Assembly (NCBI GenBank): GCA_031127185.1
Contig: JARIET010000210.1
Coordinates: 1-5,206, forward strand
Source of the DNA: Gemmatimonadota bacterium
GTDB lineage: Bacteria > Gemmatimonadota > Gemmatimonadetes > Gemmatimonadales > Gemmatimonadaceae
Length of the DNA stretch: 5,206 nucleotides
Direction: 5' to 3'
Shown in pieces: positions 1 to 5,206 of the stretch (within the stretch, counting starts at the first letter, position 1; every line of letters starts with the position of its first letter). A program made the translations under genes and the position numbers. The notes below the pieces were generated by a model. That model made no database searches. It was not told the origin of the DNA and saw nothing but the letters and a program-made list of their open reading frames with translations.

Positions 1-1163
1 GGGTCATCAGTACCGAAACCGCCACCGAGTGTCACCCGCTGCGTGAGGGTGAAGTTCACCTGCCCCCAATACCCTGTGGAGTGAACCGGCTCGCCGTTGG
101 TGTCGAAGAGTTGCCCAATCGCGCCGCCGCCAAGCCCCCTCATGCCGTCGCCGGTGTACCACTCGCCGCGCAGTTCGACATGCGAGTTGAGCGGGATTTT
201 TCCGTCCGCCGCGAAGGCGAACCCCTCGCGTTGGTTGGACGAATTCGGCCGCACAAACCAACCCCCGTGCGCGCTGACGCCAAAGGACCCTGCCATGGCA
301 TCGCTGCCCCAGCCCACATGGGCTCGGCCTTCGACAAAGGGCCTCCGTGAGCGTTCCGCCAGATCAAGGTCGGTATCAAACGGCCCCGCCGCTTCGCCGC
401 TCGTGGGTGCGAGTACGGCCCCGGCAATGCCGACGCGTGTGTTGCCCGATGTCTCGAGCGTGAGGCGCGCCTGCGGCAACCAGAGCCAAAGGTTACCTGC
501 GGAAGTGAAGCCGGGAGTTCCGATTGAAGCCAGGCTCACCGGATTGAGCGGGCTCATCAACGGTGACTCCTGCCCGACCATCAGCTCCGCGTTGGGCCAT
601 TTCAGTGTCGCGCGTGCGACGCGCATGCGAACGAGCGGGAAGGTGCGCCCTCCCGAACTCGGCTGCTGCCCACCAAAGAAATCGACGTCGAGTCCGCCGT
701 CAAATGACGCGCCGAGCACGTCTGGTGCACTGACGGCAAATCCAAGTGTGGTCTGTCGAATGGCCATTCCGGCGCCGCCCAGCGGCACGCCAGTATTGGT
801 GTCCGGGCGCACGAACGTTGGGACGTCGGCGTTGTTGACCCGGCGCGTGTTGGAGAACGCGTGCATCAGTACGCGTCCATTGAGTTCCATCGTCATCCGG
901 GACCGGGTTTGCACGCCCGATTGGTCGCCCAGTTGTTGCCTAAGCAGGGCGATTGCCTCCTCCGCGCGCTCCAGACGTGCCGCAATACTGTCGCGCGACG
1001 TACGGGCCGTGTCCTGTGCTCCAAGGGGGGTGACTTGGGTCACAAGGGCGACCAGAACGACGGCAAACAGCGGGTTCCGGGCGCTTGACCCGGTCGCCCG
1101 GGCGCTCTCATAGTTGCAGATTGGTGTACGACGGGAAACCCGAGGAATGACGATGCGATTCAT
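1..1163 (-). CDS. Porin-like outer-membrane beta-barrel protein, C-terminus beyond the window
   Basis: Reading the minus strand from an ATG at 1163-1161 gives 387 residues with no stop before the window edge. Residues 31-49 form a hydrophobic stretch ending in LGA before QDT, like a signal peptide cleaved after about residue 49. Residues 58-81 (DSIAARLERAEEAIALLRQQL) are a charged amphipathic helix, probably a short periplasmic coiled coil. The rest alternates polar and hydrophobic residues with many Gly and aromatics, for example RQTTLGF, FDGGLDVDFFGG, VELRGEWYTGD and YWGQVNFTLTQRVTLGGGFG, which is typical of porin strands. A coiled coil followed by a barrel recalls trimeric DcaP-like porins, but the exact family is a guess. 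It would allow solutes across the outer membrane; the substrate is unknown. The start is uncertain. The 1163 ATG gives an unusually long basic n-region of about 30 residues, has no visible Shine-Dalgarno and overlaps the divergent gene's start. No ATG, GTG or TTG lies in frame between it and the hydrophobic core. Confidence 0.82.
   Translation of the reverse strand, partial: MNRIVIPRVSRRTPICNYESARATGSSARNPLFAVVLVALVTQVTPLGAQDTARTSRDSIAARLERAEEAIALLRQQLGDQSGVQTRSRMTMELNGRVLMHAFSNTRRVNNADVPTFVRPDTNTGVPLGGAGMAIRQTTLGFAVSAPDVLGASFDGGLDVDFFGGQQPSSGGRTFPLVRMRVARATLKWPNAELMVGQESPLMSPLNPVSLASIGTPGFTSAGNLWLWLPQARLTLETSGNTRVGIAGAVLAPTSGEAAGPFDTDLDLAERSRRPFVEGRAHVGWGSDAMAGSFGVSAHGGWFVRPNSSNQREGFAFAADGKIPLNSHVELRGEWYTGDGMRGLGGGAIGQLFDTNGEPVHSTGYWGQVNFTLTQRVTLGGGFGTDD
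1085..1114 (+). promoter_or_regulatory. Candidate sigma70-type promoter for the cupredoxin-kinase operon
   Basis: TTGACC at 1085-1090 matches the -35 consensus at five of six positions. CATAGT at 1109-1114 matches the -10 consensus at four of six, and the spacer is 18 nt. Transcription would begin near 1121, about 30 nt before the cupredoxin start codon and ahead of its Shine-Dalgarno. The site lies inside the signal-peptide coding region of the divergent porin gene. It is a match by eye in GC-rich DNA, and the phylum's own promoter consensus may differ. Confidence 0.4.
1142..1146 (+). promoter_or_regulatory. Shine-Dalgarno that selects the cupredoxin start
   Basis: GAGGA at 1142-1146 ends 6 nt before the ATG at 1153, which is good spacing. 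It directly abuts the ATG at 1147, which is too close, and lies downstream of the possible TTG at 1114. This favours 1153 as the start and gives a normal signal peptide beginning MRFIRV. Confidence 0.65.
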
Positions 1164-1833
1164 ACGAGTGATGGCGGTGGCGGTTCTGGGGCTGGCGACC
1201 GGAGTGCTTGGTGGGCCGGAGGCATATGCCCAAGGGACGGTTGCGGGGCGCGTTTCGATACAGGAAAAGGCCGGGGAAAAGACCTCGGATTTCGGGAACA
1301 CGGTCATCTACCTCGAGCCGAAAGTGGGCGCGGCCAAAGTGACGGAGTCAAAGGTTCAGATGGCCATAAACGGGCGTAACTTCGCCCCGCGCGTACGGGT
1401 GATCCCGGTGGGATCGACCATCGACTTCCCGAACCAGGATCCCTTCTCGCACAACGTTTTTTCCACCACTGCTGGTGCGCTCTTCGACTTGCAGTCCTAC
1501 GGCAGCGGCATCAGCAAATCGAATCAGTTCAAGAAGGCGGGGGCGTTCGCGATCTACTGCAATGTGCACGCAAAAATGACGGGTCACGTGGTGGTGGTAT
1601 CCACGCCGTGGTTTGCGCAGGCTGGCAACGACGGTCGCTGGGAGATCGCCAAGGTGCCGGCGGGGAAATACACGATGACCGTCTGGCATGAGCGGGCAAA
1701 GCCGGTGACAACGGACATCGACGTGCCTGTCGCTGGCCTCGCCGCGCTCGAGCCGAAGCTCGACGCCAGTGGTTTCAAACAAGCACCCCATCTGAACAAG
1801 TTCGGCAAAGCATACGCCGGCGTCGTCTACTAA
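1153..1833 (+). CDS. Exported cupredoxin (amicyanin-type copper loop) with C-terminal beta-sandwich domain
   Basis: This 226-residue protein starts with a signal peptide: basic MRFIR, a hydrophobic core at residues 7-20 and probable cleavage after AYA (residue 26). Residues 28-150 form a plastocyanin/amicyanin-like domain. FPNQDPFSHNVFS supplies His100, and YCNVHAKM supplies Cys136, His139 and Met142, a complete type-1 copper ligand set with the short C-x2-H-x2-M spacing of amicyanin. Residues 158-180 (DGRWEIAKVPAGKYTMTVWHE) match the strand-turn-strand signature of carboxypeptidase-regulatory-like beta-sandwich domains. Relatives with this arrangement are often labelled 'methylamine utilization protein', but no methylamine dehydrogenase gene is visible here, so that role should not be assumed. 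It probably binds copper in the periplasm and carries electrons or reports copper or redox state. The receptor kinase gene begins 20 nt downstream, suggesting one operon. ATG 1147 and TTG 1114 are alternative starts; 1153 has the best-placed Shine-Dalgarno. Confidence 0.88.
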   Translation: MRFIRVMAVAVLGLATGVLGGPEAYAQGTVAGRVSIQEKAGEKTSDFGNTVIYLEPKVGAAKVTESKVQMAINGRNFAPRVRVIPVGSTIDFPNQDPFSHNVFSTTAGALFDLQSYGSGISKSNQFKKAGAFAIYCNVHAKMTGHVVVVSTPWFAQAGNDGRWEIAKVPAGKYTMTVWHERAKPVTTDIDVPVAGLAALEPKLDASGFKQAPHLNKFGKAYAGVVY

Positions 1834-1853
1834 GACCTTTCACCAAGACATTC

Positions 1854-3893
1854 GTGGCCACACGCGGGCTTTCGCTCAGCACCAGAATTTTCGCCAGCAC
1901 TGCCGCCGTCGTGGCGGCCGTGCTCGGCGTGACCCTCTTCTTCACGTCGCGCCAGGCTGCCGCTACGGCCGATTCCACGGTCAATCGGTCGCTCGCGCAG
2001 GCCACGGACCAGATTGCCACGCAGCTCGACGCGCGCCGGCGCGCCCTCCAGCAGACGGCGGAGATTTTCGCCAAGGACCCGAACTTCCGGTCGCTGGTGC
2101 AAAGCAAGACGAAGCTGGCTGACCTTCTCGACCAGTCGATCGAGGCGCAAGAACGCATCGGTGCCGATTGGGTGCAGATCGTGGACGAGTCGGGAATCCG
2201 GCTCGCCAAGAGCGATGAGCCGGGCGCCTCGCCGGACACCTTGGGCGGTGCCCTTATCGGTGGTGCGCTCACCGGGAGCGCGACGATGGGCTACGGGATG
2301 ACACCAACTACCGGGCTTTTTCAGGCCGTGGCGATACCGGTGACGATTCCCGCCGGCGCACAGGAAAGCGTTATCGGCGCACTGATGGGCGTGCGTGCAG
2401 TGGACTCGGCATTCGCGCGATCGGTGAAGGCGGCGTCGCCCGACTCTATCGACGTGGCATTCTTTGTGCTGGATTCAGCCGGCCCCAGGGTGGTCGCCAG
2501 CACACTGGCCGGAGGCGACGAGCTCAAGACGCTGATCCTTTCCATGCCGTGGCCCACGGACGAGCCAACTGCCGACGCGGCGGCTGACACGACTCCGCAC
2601 GCTCCGATGCGCGCACGCGCGGAGCTCGGTGGGGTGGAGTATGTGGCGCTGGGCGCGCCGCTCCGCACCGCGGCAGGCTCGCTGGTGGGCGGCGTGGTGG
2701 TGTTCCGCAATCGCGATGCAGAGTTCGCCGCGTTCCTCCGGCTGGAGCAGACGATCGTTCTCTGGGGTGGTGTAGGCCTTGTTGTCGCGGGCCTTCTCGC
2801 CTTTGGCATCGCGCGTCAGATCACGCGACCGGTGCTCGCGCTGGTCGCGGCTACGCGGCGTGCGGCCGATGGTGATTACACGGCGGACATCAACGTGGCG
2901 GCGAGCGGGGAAGTGGGTACGCTAGCCGACGCATTCCGGAAAATGCTCGCCGACCTTCGCGAAAAGCAGGCGCTCGTGGAATTCCTGAGCGCGGGGAACA
3001 CCGACGCGAAGACCGTGCAAATGAGCGTCGCCAACGCCCCGACCATGGCGATGCAGCTTCAGGCGGGTGGCATCGCGCCGGGAATGACCTTCGCCCTGCG
3101 CTACGAGGTGAAGGAAATGCTTGGCGTCGGCGGGATGGGAATGGTGTTCAAGGCCGTGGACACGGAACTCGGCGAAGTCATCGCCATCAAGACCCTCAAG
3201 CAGGAAATGCTCGGCGAGGATCCGAGTGCGTTGGAGCGGTTCAAGGGTGAGATCCGCCTGGCGCGCCGCATCTCCCATCGGAACGTCGTGCGTACGCACG
3301 ACCTTGGCGAAAGTGGCGGCGTCTATTTCATCACCATGGAATACGTCGAGGGGCGCTCGCTCAAGGATCTCATCCAGTCACGCGGCAAGTTGCCGGTGCC
3401 TGTGACGTTGACGGTGGCCAAACAACTCTGCCGGGCGTTGGAAGTCGCGCACGACGAAGGCGTGATTCACCGCGACATCAAGCCGCAGAACATGGTGGTG
3501 CAGCCGGACGGCGTGCTCAAGGTGATGGACTTCGGCATCGCGAGGCTTGCCAAGCGGAAAGAAGGGGTGACACAGGCGGGAATGGTAGTTGGCACGCCGG
3601 AATACATGGCACCCGAGCAGTTGATGGGCGAGGACATTGATGCCCGAGCCGATCTGTACGCGGTGGGCTGCGTGCTCTACGAATGCCTGACCGGAAAAAC
3701 GCCGATCACGGCCGACACACCCATCACGTTGATTGCGCGAGTGCTCGAGGATGTGCCGATGGAGCCGCGCATCGTGAATGGCGAAGTGCCCGAGGCATTG
3801 AGCGCGCTCGTGATGAGTTGCCTCAGCAAGAAACCCGAGGGGCGGCCGCAAACAGCAGCCAAGTTGCACGACCTGATCGACGCGATCGGTTAG
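1854..3893 (+). CDS. Transmembrane receptor Ser/Thr protein kinase: Cache-like sensor, HAMP, Hanks kinase
   Basis: This is a 679-residue inner-membrane protein. TM1 is at about residues 12-32. Residues 33-298 form a periplasmic domain with a long N-terminal helix, then strands such as ADWVQIVDESGIRLAKS, GLFQAVAIPV and VIGALMGVRAVD, which suggest a double-Cache fold, possibly dCache_3. TM2 is at about 301-320. HAMP covers about 319-372, with ITRPVLALV and a GEVGTLADAF second helix. After a 44-residue linker, the kinase spans about 417-679. It has a Gly-rich loop G424-x-G426-x-x-G429, Lys446, an alpha-C Glu466, HRD at 539-541 with Lys543 and Asn546, DFG at 559-561, APE at 586-588 and Asp600, so it should be active. 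Thr573 is a candidate activation-loop phosphosite. There is no PASTA repeat, and the kinase is C-terminal, the reverse of PknB-like kinases. The GTG start at 1854 is chosen because later starts lose TM1. No clear Shine-Dalgarno is visible, so translation may be coupled to the cupredoxin gene. The periplasmic ligand and the phosphorylation targets are unknown. Confidence 0.93.
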   Translation: MATRGLSLSTRIFASTAAVVAAVLGVTLFFTSRQAAATADSTVNRSLAQATDQIATQLDARRRALQQTAEIFAKDPNFRSLVQSKTKLADLLDQSIEAQERIGADWVQIVDESGIRLAKSDEPGASPDTLGGALIGGALTGSATMGYGMTPTTGLFQAVAIPVTIPAGAQESVIGALMGVRAVDSAFARSVKAASPDSIDVAFFVLDSAGPRVVASTLAGGDELKTLILSMPWPTDEPTADAAADTTPHAPMRARAELGGVEYVALGAPLRTAAGSLVGGVVVFRNRDAEFAAFLRLEQTIVLWGGVGLVVAGLLAFGIARQITRPVLALVAATRRAADGDYTADINVAASGEVGTLADAFRKMLADLREKQALVEFLSAGNTDAKTVQMSVANAPTMAMQLQAGGIAPGMTFALRYEVKEMLGVGGMGMVFKAVDTELGEVIAIKTLKQEMLGEDPSALERFKGEIRLARRISHRNVVRTHDLGESGGVYFITMEYVEGRSLKDLIQSRGKLPVPVTLTVAKQLCRALEVAHDEGVIHRDIKPQNMVVQPDGVLKVMDFGIARLAKRKEGVTQAGMVVGTPEYMAPEQLMGEDIDARADLYAVGCVLYECLTGKTPITADTPITLIARVLEDVPMEPRIVNGEVPEALSALVMSCLSKKPEGRPQTAAKLHDLIDAIG

Positions 3894-3946
3894 TCGGCGT
3901 CGCGCGGCTGTTACCCGCTCGGTGAATTCCGTTACGTGGCATGGTC

Positions 3947-3964
3947 GACGCGGGCGCACGCGTC
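3947..3964. repeat. Short perfect inverted repeat downstream of the kinase gene
   Basis: GACGCG at 3947-3952 and CGCGTC at 3959-3964 are exact reverse complements separated by a 6-nt loop. The hairpin could slow transcription 54 nt after the kinase stop or act as a protein-binding palindrome. There is no T-tract, and a 6-bp GC palindrome is easily met by chance in DNA of this composition. Confidence 0.3.
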
Positions 3965-4078
3965 CCAGACGTAGCGCCACCGATACAAACCCGGAACAGC
4001 GGCGTCCCTGGTTCGATAAGGGCCTGGGTGATGCTTCCCGTTGCAGGGGCGGCGTTCACCCAACCTATCGATCACTCC

Positions 4079-4082
4079 GGAG
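4079..4082 (+). promoter_or_regulatory. Shine-Dalgarno for the TPR-like gene
   Basis: GGAG at 4079-4082 ends 9 nt before the ATG at 4092. It favours this start over the upstream in-frame TTG at 4041, which would put 17 non-signal-like residues ahead of a good signal peptide. Confidence 0.55.
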
Positions 4083-4091
4083 CTCATTCCA

Positions 4092-4616
4092 ATGACTGGC
4101 AGCATCACCATCTCTCTGTTCGCCGCGGCACTCGCGGCTACATCACCTCTTCATGCGGCGCACGACGCCGCGGTTGATTCCACTCGCGTCATCGTGCGCG
4201 CAGCGTCGGTCACGACGGACTCGATCCGCATCGCAGAGTCGTTGCGTCGAGCGTCGTCGTATGCGGCGGCCGGCCGTATGGCCGAGGCTCGCCGCGAGTA
4301 TCGGTCGCTGATCTCGATTGAGCGAGCCGAGGGCAGCGTCCCCTCGCAGGCGCTCTGGTTGCTCGCGAATGCCTACTTCGCCGATGACAACTTGTCGGAT
4401 GCCGCGAGCACGTTGGATCGGCTTGCCGACGACGCGCGCGATTTCATCGACCCCGCGACTGAACTCCCCGCACGACTGGAGGCCGCCATCCTCTGGGCCA
4501 AAGTCCGCCGGTTTGATCGTGCGCGCGACGGTCTCGCCCGTGTTCGGCTGCTGCTGCGCTCGCCAGCCATCTCCGCGACGCAGCGCAGTTGGGCATTGAG
4601 CCGGCTCGGCGAGTAG
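4092..4616 (+). CDS. Small exported TPR-like protein, function unknown
   Basis: This is a 174-residue protein. Residues 4-22 (SITISLFAAALAATSPLHA) look like a signal peptide with cleavage near residue 22 or 23, although the n-region lacks a basic residue. The mature part is rich in Ala, Arg and Leu and appears entirely helical. Helix pairs resembling tetratricopeptide repeats lie at about 48-77 (ASSYAAAGRMAEARREYRSL), 86-115 (ALWLLANAYFADDNLSDAA then STLDRLADDA) and 127-155 (LEAAILWAKVRRFDRARDGL). TPRs usually bind other proteins, so a periplasmic scaffold or adaptor is plausible. I recognise no specific family and cannot assign a role. The 198-nt gap upstream and its own Shine-Dalgarno suggest a separate transcription unit from the kinase operon. 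It converges on the serine hydrolase gene, with a strong hairpin between them. Confidence 0.75.
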   Translation: MTGSITISLFAAALAATSPLHAAHDAAVDSTRVIVRAASVTTDSIRIAESLRRASSYAAAGRMAEARREYRSLISIERAEGSVPSQALWLLANAYFADDNLSDAASTLDRLADDARDFIDPATELPARLEAAILWAKVRRFDRARDGLARVRLLLRSPAISATQRSWALSRLGE

Positions 4617-4636
4617 CTGTGAAGATGAAATACGAA

Positions 4637-4666
4637 CGGGGCGGCGCGCATTCTCGCGCCGCCCCG
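4637..4666. terminator. Perfect 12-bp GC hairpin between convergent genes, probable shared terminator
   Basis: CGGGGCGGCGCG at 4637-4648 and CGCGCCGCCCCG at 4655-4666 are exact reverse complements around a 6-nt loop, CATTCT. The hairpin begins 20 nt after the TPR gene stop and 32 nt beyond the serine hydrolase stop on the opposite strand. On the plus strand no T-run follows. On the minus strand the bases after the stem read TTCGTATTTCATCTTC, which is moderately T-rich. It therefore fits an intrinsic terminator better for the minus-strand gene, and may work in both directions as a strong GC stem. Confidence 0.7.
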
Positions 4667-4698
4667 CAGTTGTCGCCCGCCAAAGCGACACGTGGTCG

Positions 4699-5206
4699 CT
4701 AGGAACAGGTTCTCGGCCTGAGCGCTGCAGCACCACCCGCAGGCGCGCGAGTGACCTCCAGGTACTGCACCGTGGTCGGCAGAGTCGGCGCGAGGGTGAT
4801 GGAAACCAGAAGATTCCCGCGCTCGCACTCCAGTATCCACTGCCCGCGCAGCGCATTCTCCACATAGGCAAAGCCGGCAGGCGCCCTGCAGCTGCCCACG
4901 CGCTCCAGGTGCGCGGCGATCTCCGCGCTGCGCCGGTCGGCAGAGCGATCGAGAAACAGGTTGTCGGCGGCGAGTGATTGTGCGAGTGCTGCATCCCACT
5001 TCATTACAAGCCGGGTCACCTGCTCACGCGCGGCATGTAGCGCGGGTGACGCCTTTGCCATGCGCGGTTCGAGGGCTCCCGCGCGCGCAAATACTTCCAG
5101 CGCTGCGTCAATCGGCGCGCCCCAGCCAGCATACGTGCGATTGCCAAAGGCGATGATGCCGACGCCGTAGTCCGGAAGCCAGCGCATCTGCGAACCAAAT
5201 CCCGGC
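4699..5206 (-). CDS. Serine hydrolase of the beta-lactamase/penicillin-binding fold, C-terminal part
   Basis: The minus strand is open from the right edge to a TAG at 4699-4701, giving 168 residues of the C-terminus. The first visible residues, PGFGSQMRWLPDYGVGIIAF followed by GNRTYAGW, match the late strand region of class C-type beta-lactamase-related serine hydrolases, where a glycine-rich motif precedes 'MRWLPDYGVG'. Residues about 45-100 of the visible part are helical and charged. The last 60 or so (RGQWILECERGNLLVSITLA and on) look like a small beta-rich accessory domain, which this family often carries after the catalytic domain. The catalytic SxxK and YxN motifs would lie upstream, outside the window, so activity cannot be judged. 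Enzymes of this type hydrolyse peptides, esters or amides and are usually exported. An internal ATG at 5187 is not the start, because the conserved motif extends upstream of it. It converges on the TPR-like gene. Confidence 0.85.
   Translation of the reverse strand, partial: PGFGSQMRWLPDYGVGIIAFGNRTYAGWGAPIDAALEVFARAGALEPRMAKASPALHAAREQVTRLVMKWDAALAQSLAADNLFLDRSADRRSAEIAAHLERVGSCRAPAGFAYVENALRGQWILECERGNLLVSITLAPTLPTTVQYLEVTRAPAGGAAALRPRTCS

Larger units (their letters stand above)
3894..4091. other. Intergenic gap between the kinase and TPR genes
   Basis: I see no credible gene in these 198 nt. They hold a perfect 6-bp inverted repeat at 3947-3964 and the Shine-Dalgarno of the next gene. 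The region probably contains the kinase operon's 3' end and the TPR gene's promoter. TTGCAG at 4041-4046 could be a weak -35 element, but no good -10 box follows, so I do not call a promoter. No T-tract terminator follows the kinase stop codon. Confidence 0.6.

Noticed and set aside
97..1113. Long plus-strand open frame of 338 codons
   Set aside because: It lies opposite the porin gene. Its translation is Pro/Ser/Arg-rich with no domain, while the minus strand reads as a signal peptide plus beta-barrel strands. Long antisense frames are common in GC-rich genes.
1114..1152. Upstream starts for the cupredoxin (TTG 1114 or ATG 1147)
   Set aside because: TTG 1114 would add 13 non-signal residues, and the Shine-Dalgarno lies downstream of it. 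ATG 1147 directly abuts the Shine-Dalgarno. ATG 1153 has correct spacing.
3378..3980. Minus-strand open frame of 200 codons under the kinase domain
   Set aside because: It is antisense to conserved kinase motifs (HRD, DFG, APE). Its His/Arg-rich translation is an artefact of the opposite strand's codon pattern.
4005..4026. tRNA T-arm-like sequence (GGTTCGATA flanked by CCCT and AGGG), a possible tRNA remnant or attachment site
   Set aside because: Only a 4-bp stem with a 9-nt loop forms. The 5-bp stem and 7-nt loop of a real T-arm are not satisfied, and no acceptor or anticodon arm is present.
4143..4994. Minus-strand open frame of 283 codons across the TPR-like gene and hydrolase end
   Set aside because: It overlaps the serine hydrolase in another frame, crosses the terminator hairpin and lies antisense to the TPR-like gene, which has a Shine-Dalgarno and signal peptide. 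No domain is recognisable in it.
1..5206. CRISPR arrays, insertion sequences, rRNA or tRNA genes, or phage genes
   Set aside because: No spaced direct repeats, transposase motifs, terminal inverted repeats or structural RNA signatures were seen on either strand.

Overview
The window is GC-rich DNA, densely coding on both strands, from what looks like a diderm environmental bacterium. Several products carry export signals and one is a porin-like outer-membrane barrel. Gemmatimonadota is my best guess, because the style of the Ser/Thr kinase, the cupredoxin and the serine hydrolase fits that phylum. This is inference from general familiarity; no marker gene is present.

Layout: (1) 1-1163, minus strand: a porin-like outer-membrane protein whose C-terminus lies off the left edge. 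(2) 1153-1833, plus strand: an exported cupredoxin with an amicyanin-type copper loop and a C-terminal beta-sandwich domain. Its start overlaps the apparent start of the divergent porin. (3) 1854-3893, plus strand, 20 nt after the cupredoxin: a membrane receptor with a periplasmic Cache-like sensor, a HAMP domain and an intact Hanks-type Ser/Thr kinase domain. (4) 3894-4091: a 198-nt gap with no gene. (5) 4092-4616, plus strand: a small exported TPR-like protein of unknown role. (6) 4637-4666: a perfect 12-bp GC hairpin between convergent genes, probably a shared terminator. (7) 4699-5206, minus strand: the C-terminal part of a beta-lactamase-fold serine hydrolase that runs off the right edge.

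The most interesting unit is the cupredoxin-receptor kinase pair with the divergent porin beside it. The spacing suggests the cupredoxin and kinase are co-transcribed. Both the cupredoxin and the kinase's sensor domain should lie in the periplasm, so the cupredoxin could be the partner or redox/copper input of the receptor, which would signal to cytoplasmic Ser/Thr phosphorylation through HAMP. The porin could supply or respond to the same solute. The pairing is seen in the sequence; the functional link is a hypothesis.
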